A stretch of 64,000 nt of DNA from Catenibacterium mitsuokai (lineage in GTDB: Bacteria; Bacillota_I; Bacilli_A; Erysipelotrichales; Coprobacillaceae): positions 1,211,569 through 1,275,568 of the forward strand of contig NZ_CP102271.1 in the NCBI RefSeq assembly GCF_025148785.1, written 5' to 3'. A model generated the notes under the pieces. The model did no database searches. It was not told the DNA's origin and worked only from the letters and a program-made list of their open reading frames with translations. Positions 36,231 to 46,841 of this stretch are shown piece after piece. The number at the start of each line of letters is the position of its first letter. The stretch's first letter is position 1. Both the position numbers and the translations under genes were made by a program.

Positions 36231-39200
36231 ATGGCTGCGAAGTATCAGCTAATTACAGAACTGTATCAGCGTACAGGTGCTGCGGTTTCGAGGAATCCGC
36301 AGGCGTGGCAGAACTTTCTATCCTCTGCCTGCCGAAATTATAAGTGCCGCTTTGATGAGCAGCTCTTGATTTTCGCTCAACGCCCCGACGCTACTGCTGT
36401 AACCACGCTTGAAACTTGGAACAAACAGTTTAAGCGTTGGGTAAATAAGGACAGCCGTGGAATAGCGGTGTTTGATACGAAAGGTCGCAGGAATACCCTC
36501 AAATATTACTTTGATGTTTCCGATACCCACGAGGGATATTATAACAGCCGCCCTGTTCCGATATGGCAGATGAATGAGCGATACGAGCAGGCGGTCATTG
36601 AACGGCTCTCCGACAGGTTTGGAGATTTAGAGGGTAACGATTTGGACGAAGCTCTTATGCAGACCGCTAAAAACGCCGTTGAGGACAATTTGCCCGATTA
36701 TCTGGCACAGCTTAAAGAGTGTACGAAGGACAGCTTTTTAGAGGAACTTGACGACTTCAATGTTGATGTTATCTATAAGCGGCTTGCGGTGAACAGCGTA
36801 GCTTTTATGCTGATGAGCCGTTGCGGTCTGGATACAGGAGAGTATTTTGAAACCGAAGATTTTTCGGACATTATCAATTTTAATACCCCTGCCACGATAA
36901 ACGCTATCGGACTTGCCACAAGCGATATTTCCGAAATGGTACTCCGAGAGATTTCCCAGACCGTCCGAAATGTGCAAATTGCAGAGAAAAACCAAAATCG
37001 CACCTTTGCATCAACAGTCCGAAATCAGTATGATAAGGGCAGAAAACAACCCGAAAGGAGCAACGATAATGAGCGAAATCACTTACACGAAACAGGGGGA
37101 TTACCTTATTCCCGACCTAACATTACCGACAGAGCCAGAACTTCAGCTTGGCAGATACGCTATGATGCACAGGAATTATCTGGAGCAGAACAAGCGAGTG
37201 ACTTATCTCAATCTGCTGACATCGGGCAAATTGAACGAACATCTCTACCAGACCGAACAGACCGCACTCCAGAGATTGGAGCTTCTGACGAAGCAGCTCT
37301 CCGAGGAACAGGGCGTGACGGAGGAGCTGAAAGAGAAAGCACCGATGCAGTGGGTAGGAATGATGAACAATATCCGCAGTCAAGCGGAGGAGGTCATCTT
37401 GACCGAACTGATTTACAAGTAAGCATTGCCAACGAAGATGAGGTCAGAGCCAATCTCCCCACAGTGGATGAACAGATTGAAATGATGGTTGAAGCAGAGG
37501 AAGAAAAGTCCTCTGCTTTTTCCGTTTCACAGGAGGATATTGACTCTGTTCTGGTAAAGGGAAGCGGTTTTCAAGACGGCAAGTACCGTATTTATCGTCA
37601 GTTCTGGAAGCACGAGGATAGCAAGAAAAATATTGAATTTCTTAAAAAGGAATATGGTATCGGCGGCGGTACGCATTTCTATCCAGACGGTACACAGGGC
37701 GGTGCTTGGTTTAGTGGAAAAGGTATTGCCATAGAAAAGCACGGTTCATATACCGAACCCGATGTACTTCTCCCTTGGTCAAAGGTTGAAAAACGCTTGC
37801 GTGAGTTGATAGTGAAGAATAAATGCTATCTCAATCCAAAGGAGGAAGAACATTACGCCGACTATCTGGAAAAGGTCGAAGCTCCGCAATATGAGATTGA
37901 CACCCAAAGGAAGATACGGCGACAGGTCTTTATTGACTCAAAGCGTGATTTGCCCCCTGCTGATAAACGAGATACCCTTGCTTTGCGTTTGTCCGATTTC
38001 ATTCGTGACTTGGATAGATATGAGAAAGACTTGCTTGCCAATGTGGAACGCACAGACCTTGAAAATGTAACTGCCGAGCAAATGGAGCAGCATTTGTCTG
38101 ACCCTGCCACCGTTCAACAGCTCATTGATTTTTTGAAATCCATACAATGGAAAACAAGTGATGTTTTCAGCCGCAGTAATGCGTGGAGCTTCGGACAGGA
38201 GCTTTTAGAGCTGCATCCTCTGCACTACCTCTATCACGAGGGCGATGTGGTGTATATTGATGCGTATCAGTATGAGATAATGACAATTTCCGAGGATAGC
38301 GTTTCTCTGCAAAATGTCGAGTTTCCTCTGTTCGGTAAAGAGTTTAGTCGTGGCGACCTTGAAGAAAAGCTGAAAGAAAACTCCGCAAACGACCATTTGA
38401 AAGTGGTTGTTACCGAGAAGCATAAAACAGAAACACTATCCGAGGAAAAGCCCGACAGCTTGGATTTTTCTATCAGCTTTTCGGAACACCCTGCCTTTTA
38501 TGATAAGGAGTTCAATGACCGCTTTACCAATTTGAGCTTTGCTCTTGGAAACAAGCTCCTCGGCGTTTTGGATGAAAAACAGCACCGTGAGCGTGAGGGC
38601 GATAAAAATATCGGTTGGTATCACAAGACCGATTTTGAGATTTCCGCTGTTGTTGACGGAGAGGACATCCACTATGACGGACGGTTTGACATTGGCGACG
38701 GTGAGGGCGATTTGATTGCCCATATCAAAAATTACTATGATTACTGCCTATCCCCGAACTGCCCTTTTATCCCAGAGTGGAAAAAGCAGGGCGAGGACTA
38801 CTACCGAGAGAAGATGGAGAGTTTGTGTTTCGGGCGTGAGAAGTTCATTCCCTATCTGGAGCAGCACACCGAGCTAACGAAAGAGGATGAAACGCTCCTT
38901 GCCGAGATTATGGCTACCGAAAGCGACTGGTTTAGAGTACCCGAAGAAAAATCGTCCGTTGACGAGATGATTGCATACGCTGAACAGGTTGCTGCGGAAA
39001 GCGAAACCGAGCCGCCAGAGGAACGCTTTGAGGTTACAATGACTTCCGATGCGTTTCCCGACCCCGAAGATGCCTACGCTATCTGGGATAACATTCGAGA
39101 GGAATACTATGCCGATGATTACGGCAAATTGTTGACTTATCCTACCGAGGAGCAAGCCGAAGCAGGACTTTTGAAAGTCAGAAAGACCGTGGCAGATAAG

Positions 39201-40622
39201 GAAGCCGAGGAATGGCTGTATGCGGAACGGGCAAAGCAAGGCGTAGAGCCTGCCCCAGAGCAGGACAATTCTGACCTCATCGGCAAGGAAATCACGCTTG
39301 ATAATCGCCGTTATGTCATTGAAAGCGTTGGTAAAATCAGCGGTGATGTTTCTATGCGTGACATCACATTCCAGAACGAGGTAGGCTTCCCGATTAACCG
39401 TGTGGAGAAGATTACCCGTGTCCGTGAATGGTTAGACGCACAGGAACAGGCAGAGCCGCTTCCCGAAAAAGAAAAAGCCCCTGCCGTTACCGCAGACCGC
39501 AACAACTACCGCATTACCGAGGATACTTTGGGCATTGGCGGAGCAAAGGAAAAGTTCAAGGCGAATATGGCGGCGGTCAATCTCTTGCACGACCTTGAAA
39601 TCGAAAACCGTCTTGCCACACCCGAAGAACAGAAAATACTTGCAGGATATGTGGGTTGGGGCGGTCTGTCTATGGCGTTTGATGAAAACAATGCGGCTTG
39701 GGCAAATGAATTTAAGGAGCTGTATGTGACTCTCTCCCCAGAGGAATACCGTGCCGCAAAAGAGTCCACGCTGACTGCCTTTTATACGCCGCCTGTTGTT
39801 ATCAAGGCAATGTATGAAGCACTTGACCGTCTGGGCTTTTCCGAGGGCAACATCTTGGAGCCGTCCTGCGGTACAGGCAATTTCTTTGGTCTGCTTCCCG
39901 ACAGTATGGCAAAATCAAAGCTCCACGGTGTAGAAATCGACTCATTGACAGGCAGGATTGCAAAGCAGCTCTACCAGAAAGCGAATATCGCCATTGAGGG
40001 CTTTGAAAAAACAAAGCTCCCAGATGACCACTTCGATGTGGTGCTTGGCAATGTGCCGTTTGGCGATTTTAAGGTAAACGACAGCCGATACAACGCCCAA
40101 AAATTCCTCATACACGATTTCTTTTTTGCAAAGGCATTGGATAAAGTCCGTGCCGGCGGCGTGGTGATGTTCATTACCTCTAAGGGTACGATGGATAAAG
40201 CAAGCCCAGAGGTGCGGAAATATATCGCCCAGAGAGCAGAGCTGTTAGGAGCAATCCGTCTGCCCGACAACACCTTCAGAGCAAACGCAGGCACAGAGGT
40301 CACAAGTGATATTCTCATTTTGCAGAAGCGTGACCGAGTAATCGACATCGAGTCAGATTGGGTACACCTTGATACGGACGAAAACGGCGTTACGATGAAC
40401 AGCTATTTTGTCGAACACCCCGAAATGGTGCTTGGCAATATGGTAATGGAAAGCACACGCTTCGGCAAAATGGACGCAGCCTGTAAAGCAAAAAAGGATA
40501 TTCCTCTTGCCGAGCTGCTTCACGAAGCCGTGCAGAACATTAACGGAGAAATCCCCGAGTATGAGATTGACGAAATCTCCGACGAGCAGGACGAGGTTAT
40601 TCCTGCCGACCCCCAGCGTTAA
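36231..40622 (+). pseudogene. Giant methylase-helicase, N-terminal part (ends at a frameshift)
   Basis: This is the first section of the SNF2-type DNA methylase-helicase that is nearly universal in Firmicute ICEs. About 1460 residues hold an N-terminal domain, a variable Ser/Arg-rich linker (residues about 280-400), further small domains, and an N6-adenine-type methylase domain with the SAM site EPSCGTGNFFG and the catalytic NVPFGDF. ATG 36231 lies 11 bases past AAGGAGG. The frame stops at 40,622 because of one extra base in a run of five C (40,610-40,614). Without it, ADPQR-stop becomes ADPSVKNFSYTL and joins the next part. It may protect or process ICE DNA. Confidence 0.85.
37069..37422 (+). 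CDS. TnpV-like protein overprinted within the helicase gene
   Basis: A complete 117-residue frame lies +1 to the methylase-helicase frame, inside its linker. It has its own AAAGGAG eight bases before the ATG. Its C-terminal 90 residues match the TnpV protein at 44,782: both contain LLTSGKL-EHL, QGVTE-LK and the signature W-G-MNNIR. TnpV is a small Tn4451-family protein of unclear role. Both frames are open here, so about 350 bases are read twice. Either an old tnpV was captured into the linker or the family uses this overlap regularly. Confidence 0.75.
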   Translation: MSEITYTKQGDYLIPDLTLPTEPELQLGRYAMMHRNYLEQNKRVTYLNLLTSGKLNEHLYQTEQTALQRLELLTKQLSEEQGVTEELKEKAPMQWVGMMNNIRSQAEEVILTELIYK

Positions 40623-42657
40623 AAACTTTTCTTACACTCTGGTAAACGGCAAGGTCTATTTCCGTGAAAACGATGTGATGACACCTGCCAATCTTTCAAT
40701 GACCGCCGAGAGCCGTGTTAAGGGCTTGGTGGAAATTAGGGATTGTGTGCGGAAGCTCATAGCATACCAGACCGAGGACTATCCAGAGGAACTCATACGC
40801 ACCGAGCAGGAAAACCTTAACCGTCTGTACGACGCCTACACAGCAAAGTACGGTCTAATCAACAGCCGAGGGAACTATCTGGCGTTTGCTTCGGACGAGA
40901 GCTACTTCCTTTTATGCTCTCTGGAGGTGCTTGACGACGAGGGCAATTTCAAACGGAAAGCCGATATGTTCTCCAAGAGGACTATCAAGCCCCACCGTGC
41001 CGTGACTTCCGTGGAAACGGCAAGCGAAGCCCTTGCAATCTCCATCGGAGAAAAAGCCTGTGTGGATTTGCCGTTTATGGCGAAGCTGACAGGCAAGGAA
41101 CAGGCGGAGCTAATCCGTGATTTACAGGGCGTTATCTTTAAAATACCCCAATCCGAGCCTGCAAAATATGTGACCGCAGACGAATACCTGTCTGGCAATG
41201 TCCGCAATAAACTTGTGATTGCAGAAACGGCGGCAAAGACAGACCCAGAACTTATAATCAACGCCGAAGCACTCAAAAAGGTTATTCCAAAGGATTTGAG
41301 TGCGGGCGAAATCTCCGTGCGGCTTGGTGCTACTTGGATACCGCAGGAGGATATTCAGCGGTTTGTTATAGAGCTGCTGACCCCATCGAGCTATGCGGCA
41401 GGCAGAATCAGGGTACGCTATACGGCGATAAACGGCGACTGGTTTATAGAGAATAAGAGTTCCGATTACGGAAATGTCAAGGCGGACAGCACCTACGGTA
41501 CAAAGAGGGCTTCCGCCTATCGTATTATCGAGGACACGCTGAATCTGCGTGATGTGCGTATCTTTGACTATGTTCTGGACGAACACGGCAACCGAAAAGC
41601 GGTATTTAACCATAAGGAAACCACGGCAGCACAGGCAAAGCAGGAAGTAATCAAGCAGGCGTTTCAAGATTGGATATGGAAAGACCCAGAACGCAGAAAC
41701 CGTCTTGTCCGTTCCTACAACGATACTTTTAACTCTGTCCGACCCCGTGAGTATGACGGCAGTCATATCACTTTCGGCGGTATCAGCCCAGAAATCACGC
41801 TCCGACCTCACCAAGTCAATGCGATTGCCCATATCCTTTACGGCGGCAACACGCTCCTTGCACACAAGGTCGGTGCAGGCAAAACCTTTGAAATGGTCGC
41901 CGCAGCACAAGAAAGCAAGCGACTCGGACTCTGCCAAAAATCTATGTTTGTTGTACCAAACCACCTTGTCTGTCAATGGGCTTCCGAGTATCTGCGATTG
42001 TATCCGAGTGCCAACATTTTAGTGGCAAGAAAGCAGGATTTTGAAACCGCCAACCGTAAAAAGTTCTGCGGCAGAATTGCCACAGGCGATTACGATGCGG
42101 TCATCATCGGGCATAGTCAGTTTGAAAAAATACCGATGAGCCTTGAACGGCAGTACAATATGCTCCAAGAACAGCTTGACGATATTGAGCGTGGTATTGA
42201 CGATATTCAAAAATCCCACGGTGAACAGTTTACGGTCAAGCAGTTAATGAAAACCAGAAAGTCTATCCAAGCGAAGCTCGACAGGCTCAACGACACCAAG
42301 CGTAAGGACAGCGTGATTGACTTTGAGGAATTGGGCGTTGACCGCCTGTTCATTGACGAGAGCCATTTTTATAAAAACTTGTACCTCTACACCAAGATGA
42401 GAAATGTCGGCGGTATTGCTCAGACCGAAGCACAGAAAAGCTCCGACTTATTTATGAAATGTCGCTATCTGGACGAAATCACAGGCAACCGAGGTACGAT
42501 ATTTGCAACGGGGACGCCTGTTTCAAACTCAATGGTGGAGCTGTATTCTGTTCAAAGGTACTTGCAGTACGACACGCTGATGCAGAACGGCTTGCAGCAT
42601 TTTGACAGTTGGGCTTCGACTTTTGGAGAAACGGTCACGGCTCTGGAGCTTGCTCCA

Positions 42658-42662
42658 GAGGG
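42658..42662 (+). repeat. Left crossover repeat GAGGG of the Tn4451-like element
   Basis: GAGGG occurs here and at the right end (50,590-50,594). The codon GAG is in the same reading phase of the helicase gene at both sites. A GA dinucleotide within such a short core is the known crossover for TnpX-type resolvases. Confidence 0.75.
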
Positions 42663-42663
42663 C

Positions 42664-42669
42664 TATACT
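42664..42669 (+). promoter_or_regulatory. Half promoter (-10 TATACT) at the left end of the transposon
   Basis: TATACT lies one base inside the left GAGGG. In the integrated state the bases 17 bp upstream (CTCTGG) are no -35. In the circle it sits 17 bp from the TTGACA at 50,573-50,578. Confidence 0.7.
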
Positions 42670-42733
42670 TTTATAGGACGATGAATTTAACTGTCCTAAA
42701 TTGAAAAAATACATAAGGAAGGAGGTAAAAAGA

Positions 42734-44857
42734 ATGTCAAGGACTTCAAGAATTACAGCACTTTACGAGCGTTTGTCGAGAGATGATGACCTTACTGGCG
42801 AGTCAAATTCAATAACCAACCAAAAGAAATATTTGGAAGATTACGCCCGAAAAAACGGTTTTGAGAATATCCGCCATTTTACTGATGACGGATATTCGGG
42901 TGTGAATTTCAATCGCCCCGGCTTTCAATCTCTGATAAAAGAAGTTGAAGCAGGAAATGTAGAAACCTTGATTGTTAAGGATATGAGCCGATTAGGGCGA
43001 AATTATCTGCAAGTAGGGTTTTATACGGAAGTTTTGTTTCCACAGAAAAATGTCCATTTCCTTGCAATTAACAACAGTATTGACAGTAACAACGCTTCGG
43101 ATAATGATTTTGCTCCGTTTTTGAATATTATGAATGAATGGTATGCCAAAGACACGAGCAATAAAATCAAGGCTATATTCGATGCTCGTATGAAAGACGG
43201 AAAGCGTTGTAGCGGTTCTATCCCTTATGGATATAACCGACTGCCGAGCAATAAACAAACGCTTGTAGTTGACCCTGTGGCTTCGGAAGTGGTAAAGCGT
43301 ATCTTTCTGCTTGCAAATGAGGGCAAAAGCCCACGAGCCATAGCGGAAATACTGACCGAAGAAAAGGTTTTAATTCCTGCCGCATATGCAAAGGAATATC
43401 ACCCCGAACAGTACAACGGAATTAAGTTTGCAGACCCTTATATTTGGGGCATATCTGCCATTAGAACGATTTTAAGCAGGCAAGAATATCTTGGGCATAC
43501 TGTTTTAAGAAAGTCGGTCAGCACCAATTTCAAACTGCATAAGAGAAAGACTACCGATGAAGATGAGCAGTATGTGTTTTATAACACCCACGAGCCTATC
43601 ATATCGCAGGAACTTTGGGAAAGCGTTCAGAAGCGAAAGAAACGAGCGAACAGAGCTGCGGCAAGAGGAACGCACAGCAACCGATTAAGCGGTTATCTGT
43701 ATTGTGCCGACTGTGGCAGGAGAATGACTTTGCAAACGCATTACAGCAAGAAAGACGGTTCTGTTCAGTATTCTTACCGTTGCGGTGGGTATGCAAGCAG
43801 GGTTAATTCCTGTACTTCCCATATGATTAGTGCTGATAATGTTGAAGCCTTGATATTATCGGCAGTTAAACGCTTTTCAAGGTTTGTTCTGAATGATGAA
43901 CAAGCCTTTGCCTTGGAACTGCAAGCTCTGTGGAACGAAAAGCAGGAAGAAAAGCCGAAACTTAATCAATCGGAACTGCAACGCTGTCAGAAACGCTATG
44001 ATGAACTCTCCACGCTTGTTCGTGGGTTGTATGAAAATCTCGTATCAGGTTTACTGCCCGAAAGACAATACAAGCAACTGATGAAGCAGTATGACGATGA
44101 GCAGGCGGAACTGGAAACGAAAATGGAAATGATGAAAACAGAACTTGCCGAAGAAAAAGTAAGTTCCGTTGATATTAAACATTTCATTTCGCTGATACAC
44201 AAATGCAAAAATCCTACGGAAATCTCCGATACGATGCTTAATGACCTTGTTGATAAGATTGTGGTTTATGAAGCAGAGGGTGTGGGAAAAGCACGAACAC
44301 AAAAAGTTGATATTTATTTTAACTATGTCGGTCAAGTAGATATTGCCTACACCGAAGAAGAACTTGCCGAAATAAAAGCACAGCAAGAGCAAATTGAACA
44401 GCAACGCTTGGCAAAACAGCGTAAGCGTGAAAAAGCCTACCGAGAAAAGCGAAAGGCATTGAAAATCGCTGAAAACGGTGGTGAAATCGTTAAGACAAAG
44501 GTTTGTCCTCATTGCAACAAGGAATTTGTCCCGACAAGTAACAGACAGATTTTCTGTTCAAAGGAGTGCTGCTATCAAGCAAGACAAGACGGAAAGAAAG
44601 CCGACAGAGAAGCGGAAAAAGGCAATCATTATTATCGTCAGCGTGAATGTGCTGTGTGTGGCAATTCCTATTGGCCTACACACAGCCAGCAGAAATTCTG
44701 CTCCGAAGAATGCCAAAGGGTAAATCACAATAAGAAAACTTTGGAGTTTTACCACCATAAAAGAGAAAAGGAGAAGTCGCAATGCAAAGATTTATCACAG
44801 ACGAAAGAACGGGTATCCGATATGAACTTATCGGGGACTATTACTACCCCTGCCTAA
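42734..44857 (+). CDS. tnpX: Large serine recombinase (TnpX/TndX type)
   Basis: The resolvase domain starts with YERLSRDD, Ser15 being the nucleophile, and continues with DMSRLGRNYLQVG. The recombinase domain and a zinc ribbon (CADCGRRM...CGGY) follow, then a long coiled coil, and two cysteine clusters close the protein (CPHCNKEF with FCSKECC, CAVCGNSYW with FCSEECQ). From ATG 42734, eight bases past GGAGG, it has 707 residues, the same as I recall for TnpX of Tn4451. It excises and inserts the element through a GA-core crossover. It lies 70 bases from the left end and reads inward. Confidence 0.9.
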   Translation: MSRTSRITALYERLSRDDDLTGESNSITNQKKYLEDYARKNGFENIRHFTDDGYSGVNFNRPGFQSLIKEVEAGNVETLIVKDMSRLGRNYLQVGFYTEVLFPQKNVHFLAINNSIDSNNASDNDFAPFLNIMNEWYAKDTSNKIKAIFDARMKDGKRCSGSIPYGYNRLPSNKQTLVVDPVASEVVKRIFLLANEGKSPRAIAEILTEEKVLIPAAYAKEYHPEQYNGIKFADPYIWGISAIRTILSRQEYLGHTVLRKSVSTNFKLHKRKTTDEDEQYVFYNTHEPIISQELWESVQKRKKRANRAAARGTHSNRLSGYLYCADCGRRMTLQTHYSKKDGSVQYSYRCGGYASRVNSCTSHMISADNVEALILSAVKRFSRFVLNDEQAFALELQALWNEKQEEKPKLNQSELQRCQKRYDELSTLVRGLYENLVSGLLPERQYKQLMKQYDDEQAELETKMEMMKTELAEEKVSSVDIKHFISLIHKCKNPTEISDTMLNDLVDKIVVYEAEGVGKARTQKVDIYFNYVGQVDIAYTEEELAEIKAQQEQIEQQRLAKQRKREKAYREKRKALKIAENGGEIVKTKVCPHCNKEFVPTSNRQIFCSKECCYQARQDGKKADREAEKGNHYYRQRECAVCGNSYWPTHSQQKFCSEECQRVNHNKKTLEFYHHKREKEKSQCKDLSQTKERVSDMNLSGTITTPA

Positions 44858-45153
44858 CCGCAGAGAAAAAGCCTTTGCTCTCAAGGTACGGAAGAATTCG
44901 AGAGCGATATTTGAAAGAACACAAGCGAGTTTTATATTACACTCTGCTGACAAGCGGAAAGTTATATGAACACCTTGCCGAGATTGACACTTCAGCTTGT
45001 GATATGGCTGAATATCTCATAAAGGAAATGGCAAGAAAGCAAGGAGTTACCGAGCAATTAAAGGCTGTGGATATGATGAGATGGATAGGATTGATGAACA
45101 ATATCAGAGTTTGCGTAGATGAAATCGTATTAAAAGATATTGTGTATTCATAA
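44782..45153 (+). CDS. tnpV: Transposon protein TnpV
   Basis: A 123-residue protein of the TnpV family with LLTSGKLYEHL and the C-terminal MRWIGLMNNIR signature. It follows AAAAGGAG and overlaps the tnpX end by 76 bases, so it is co-expressed with the recombinase. An excisionase-like or regulatory role has been suggested for the family. A terminator follows. Confidence 0.85.
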   Translation: MQRFITDERTGIRYELIGDYYYPCLTAEKKPLLSRYGRIRERYLKEHKRVLYYTLLTSGKLYEHLAEIDTSACDMAEYLIKEMARKQGVTEQLKAVDMMRWIGLMNNIRVCVDEIVLKDIVYS

Positions 45154-45173
45154 CGGAATACTGCCCGAAGAAG

Positions 45174-45203
45174 AACTGCTGTCGAGTGATGGCAGTTTTT
45201 TTT
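45174..45203 (+). terminator. Terminator after tnpV
   Basis: AACTGC-TGTC pairs with GATGGCAGTT around GAGT, followed by a T8 tract. It closes the tnpX-tnpV unit. Confidence 0.8.
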
Positions 45204-45214
45204 CGGTAAGTGTT

Positions 45215-45250
45215 CAAGAAGTTATTAAGTCGGGAGTGCAGTCGAAGTGG
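45215..45250 (+). repeat. Left copy of a 36-bp imperfect inverted repeat
   Basis: This 36-bp sequence, centred on AAGTCGGGAGTG, is matched at 33 of 36 positions by the reverse complement of 50,263-50,298. A shorter outer pair exists: TACTGCCCGAA at 45,159-45,169 and its complement at 50,317-50,327. Together they bracket cargo, ATPase and relaxase genes. Confidence 0.8.
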
Positions 45251-45260
45251 TTTAACGCTA

Positions 45261-45289
45261 TTGACAAAACGCCTAATTTACGCTATAAT
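45261..45289 (+). promoter_or_regulatory. Strong promoter of the restriction-modification operon
   Basis: Consensus TTGACA (45261-45266), a 17-bp spacer and consensus TATAAT (45284-45289) lie 30 bp before the controller-like gene. Confidence 0.85.
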
Positions 45290-45318
45290 AATGGAAAATT
45301 ACGCAAGGAGGTTGCCTA

Positions 45319-45552
45319 ATGGATTTGGGTGAGGCTATCAGAATAACAAGGCAAAAAGCCTTTTACACACAAGAAGATTTTGCACAAAAACTTAATGTTG
45401 CTTTGTCAACCGTTAATCGTTGGGAACTTAATAAAGCAAAGCCTAATATGAAGGCTATGAAGGCAATTAAAGTTTTCTGTGAAGAAAATGAGCAACCATT
45501 TGAATTTATTGAAAGTCAATGGCTTGGTTACTCAGAGGAGGAAAACAAGTGA
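45319..45552 (+). CDS. XRE helix-turn-helix regulator, controller-like
   Basis: A 77-residue single-domain HTH protein (FYTQEDFAQKLNVALSTVNRWELNKAKP). It is AT-rich like the two genes behind it and unlike the ICE. Its TGA overlaps the GTG start of the methyltransferase by three bases. Position and size suit a C protein timing restriction after methylation, or a simple repressor of the operon. Confidence 0.75.
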   Translation: MDLGEAIRITRQKAFYTQEDFAQKLNVALSTVNRWELNKAKPNMKAMKAIKVFCEENEQPFEFIESQWLGYSEEENK

Positions 45553-46841
45553 ACGAAACAATTAAATTTGTCGATTTGTTTGCTGGGATAGGTGGAATAC
45601 GCAAAGGTTTTGAGTTGGCGTGTTCAGACAGAGGTGTTAAAACGGAATGTGTTTTTACTTCGGAAATCAAACCGTATGCTATAAAAGTCTTAAAGCAAAA
45701 TCACCCAAATGAAACGATTACGGGTGACATTACACAAGTTGATGCAACAAAAATCCCGGATTTTGATTTCTTACTTGGGGGATTTCCGTGTCAAGCGTTC
45801 TCTGCTGCGGGGAAAAGATTAGGTTTTGAGGACACGAGAGGAACATTGTTTTTTGATGTTGAACGCATTATGAAAGAAAAACGCCCCTATGGATTTGTCC
45901 TTGAAAATGTTGAAGGCCTTGTAAATCACGATAAAGAAAATCCAAAAGATAAAATCGGAAGAACTTTAACTACTATCCTTGAACATCTCGAAGCATTAGG
46001 TTACAAGGTATCTTGGAGAGTGCTTAATGCGAAATACTTTGGCATTCCACAAGAGAGAAAACGAATTTATATAGTTGGGACAAAAAAGGAAAAGCCAAAT
46101 CTTGAAAAGTTTCATCGTCTGGACTGCTCTTTGGCAGATGTTTTAGAAACTGGTATTCCAACTATGGACAGTAAGTTTACAAGACTATTGTTAAAGCATT
46201 ATTCAGTCGAAGAATTATTTGGAAAAGCAATTAAAGATAAGCGTGGTGGCAATAACAATATTCATAGTTGGGATATTGAACTGAAAGGCTCAGTAAGCAA
46301 AGAACAAAGAAAACTTCTCAATACTATGATGACTGAACGAAGAAAGAAAAAATGGGCAGAAGAATATGGTATTGATTGGATGGATGGTATGCCTCTAACA
46401 ATTGATATGATTCGCTCGTTTTGCGACTTTCCAAACTTAGAAAAAATGTTAGAAGATCTTGTTTCAAAAAAATATCTTCGCAAAGAATATCCTAAGCGTA
46501 AGGTCGGTAATCGTAGAGAGCAAGATTCAAGTTTGCCATTAGGCTATAATATAGTTGCAGGAAAAATGTCATTTGAGGTAAGTAAAGTTTTATCGCCAGA
46601 TGAAATTGCACCAACATTGGTGGCAATGGATATGCAACATTTATTTGTTCCAGACGGAGATGGTATTCGTCAACTAACGCTCAGAGAAGGCTTGAGATTA
46701 TTTGGCTATCCCGATGATTACAAATTTGATGTTTCTATTGATGAGGGATATGACCTTTTAGGAAATACAGTAGTAGTTCCGGTGATTAAGGCTGTTTCTG
46801 AGAGAGTTCTTGATATATATGAAAGGGATTGTTTGAAATGA
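45549..46841 (+). CDS. Type II DNA (cytosine-5) methyltransferase
   Basis: All main C5-methylase motifs are present: FVDLFAGIGGIRKGFE (SAM site, motif I), GGFPCQAFSAAG with the catalytic Cys (IV), ENVEGL (VI), QERKRIYIVG (VIII) and LLGNTVVVPV (X). The target-recognition region (residues about 200-330) is long. GTG 45549 after GGAGGA is the start and shares bases with the preceding stop; the stop overlaps the nuclease ATG (ATGA). It protects the sites cut by the linked nuclease. The sequence specificity may be GGNNCC if the NgoBV relationship holds. Confidence 0.9.
   Translation: MNETIKFVDLFAGIGGIRKGFELACSDRGVKTECVFTSEIKPYAIKVLKQNHPNETITGDITQVDATKIPDFDFLLGGFPCQAFSAAGKRLGFEDTRGTLFFDVERIMKEKRPYGFVLENVEGLVNHDKENPKDKIGRTLTTILEHLEALGYKVSWRVLNAKYFGIPQERKRIYIVGTKKEKPNLEKFHRLDCSLADVLETGIPTMDSKFTRLLLKHYSVEELFGKAIKDKRGGNNNIHSWDIELKGSVSKEQRKLLNTMMTERRKKKWAEEYGIDWMDGMPLTIDMIRSFCDFPNLEKMLEDLVSKKYLRKEYPKRKVGNRREQDSSLPLGYNIVAGKMSFEVSKVLSPDEIAPTLVAMDMQHLFVPDGDGIRQLTLREGLRLFGYPDDYKFDVSIDEGYDLLGNTVVVPVIKAVSERVLDIYERDCLK

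Larger units (their letters stand above)
40615..42684 (+). pseudogene. Methylase-helicase, middle part (between frameshift and transposon)
   Basis: This is the continuation of the same gene in the next frame. It contains the helicase ATPase Walker A (HKVGAGKTFEM, about 41,860) and the DEAD-like box IDESHFYKN (about 42,352). It reads up to ELAPEG, where the Tn4451-like element enters; the last eight codons to the TGA at 42,682 are transposon sequence. It lacks its own ribosome site, so it would be translated only if the frameshift is not real or is bypassed. Confidence 0.85.

Noticed and set aside
36913-37068. Longer N terminus for the overprinted tnpV
   Set aside because: The upstream codons are the shadow of the conserved helicase N-terminal region, and the good ribosome site points to 37,069.
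42734-44857. The large serine recombinase as the integrase of the whole ICE
   Set aside because: It lies in the middle of the ICE, next to the end of a smaller unit whose core repeat and tnpV/tnpW neighbours define its own element.
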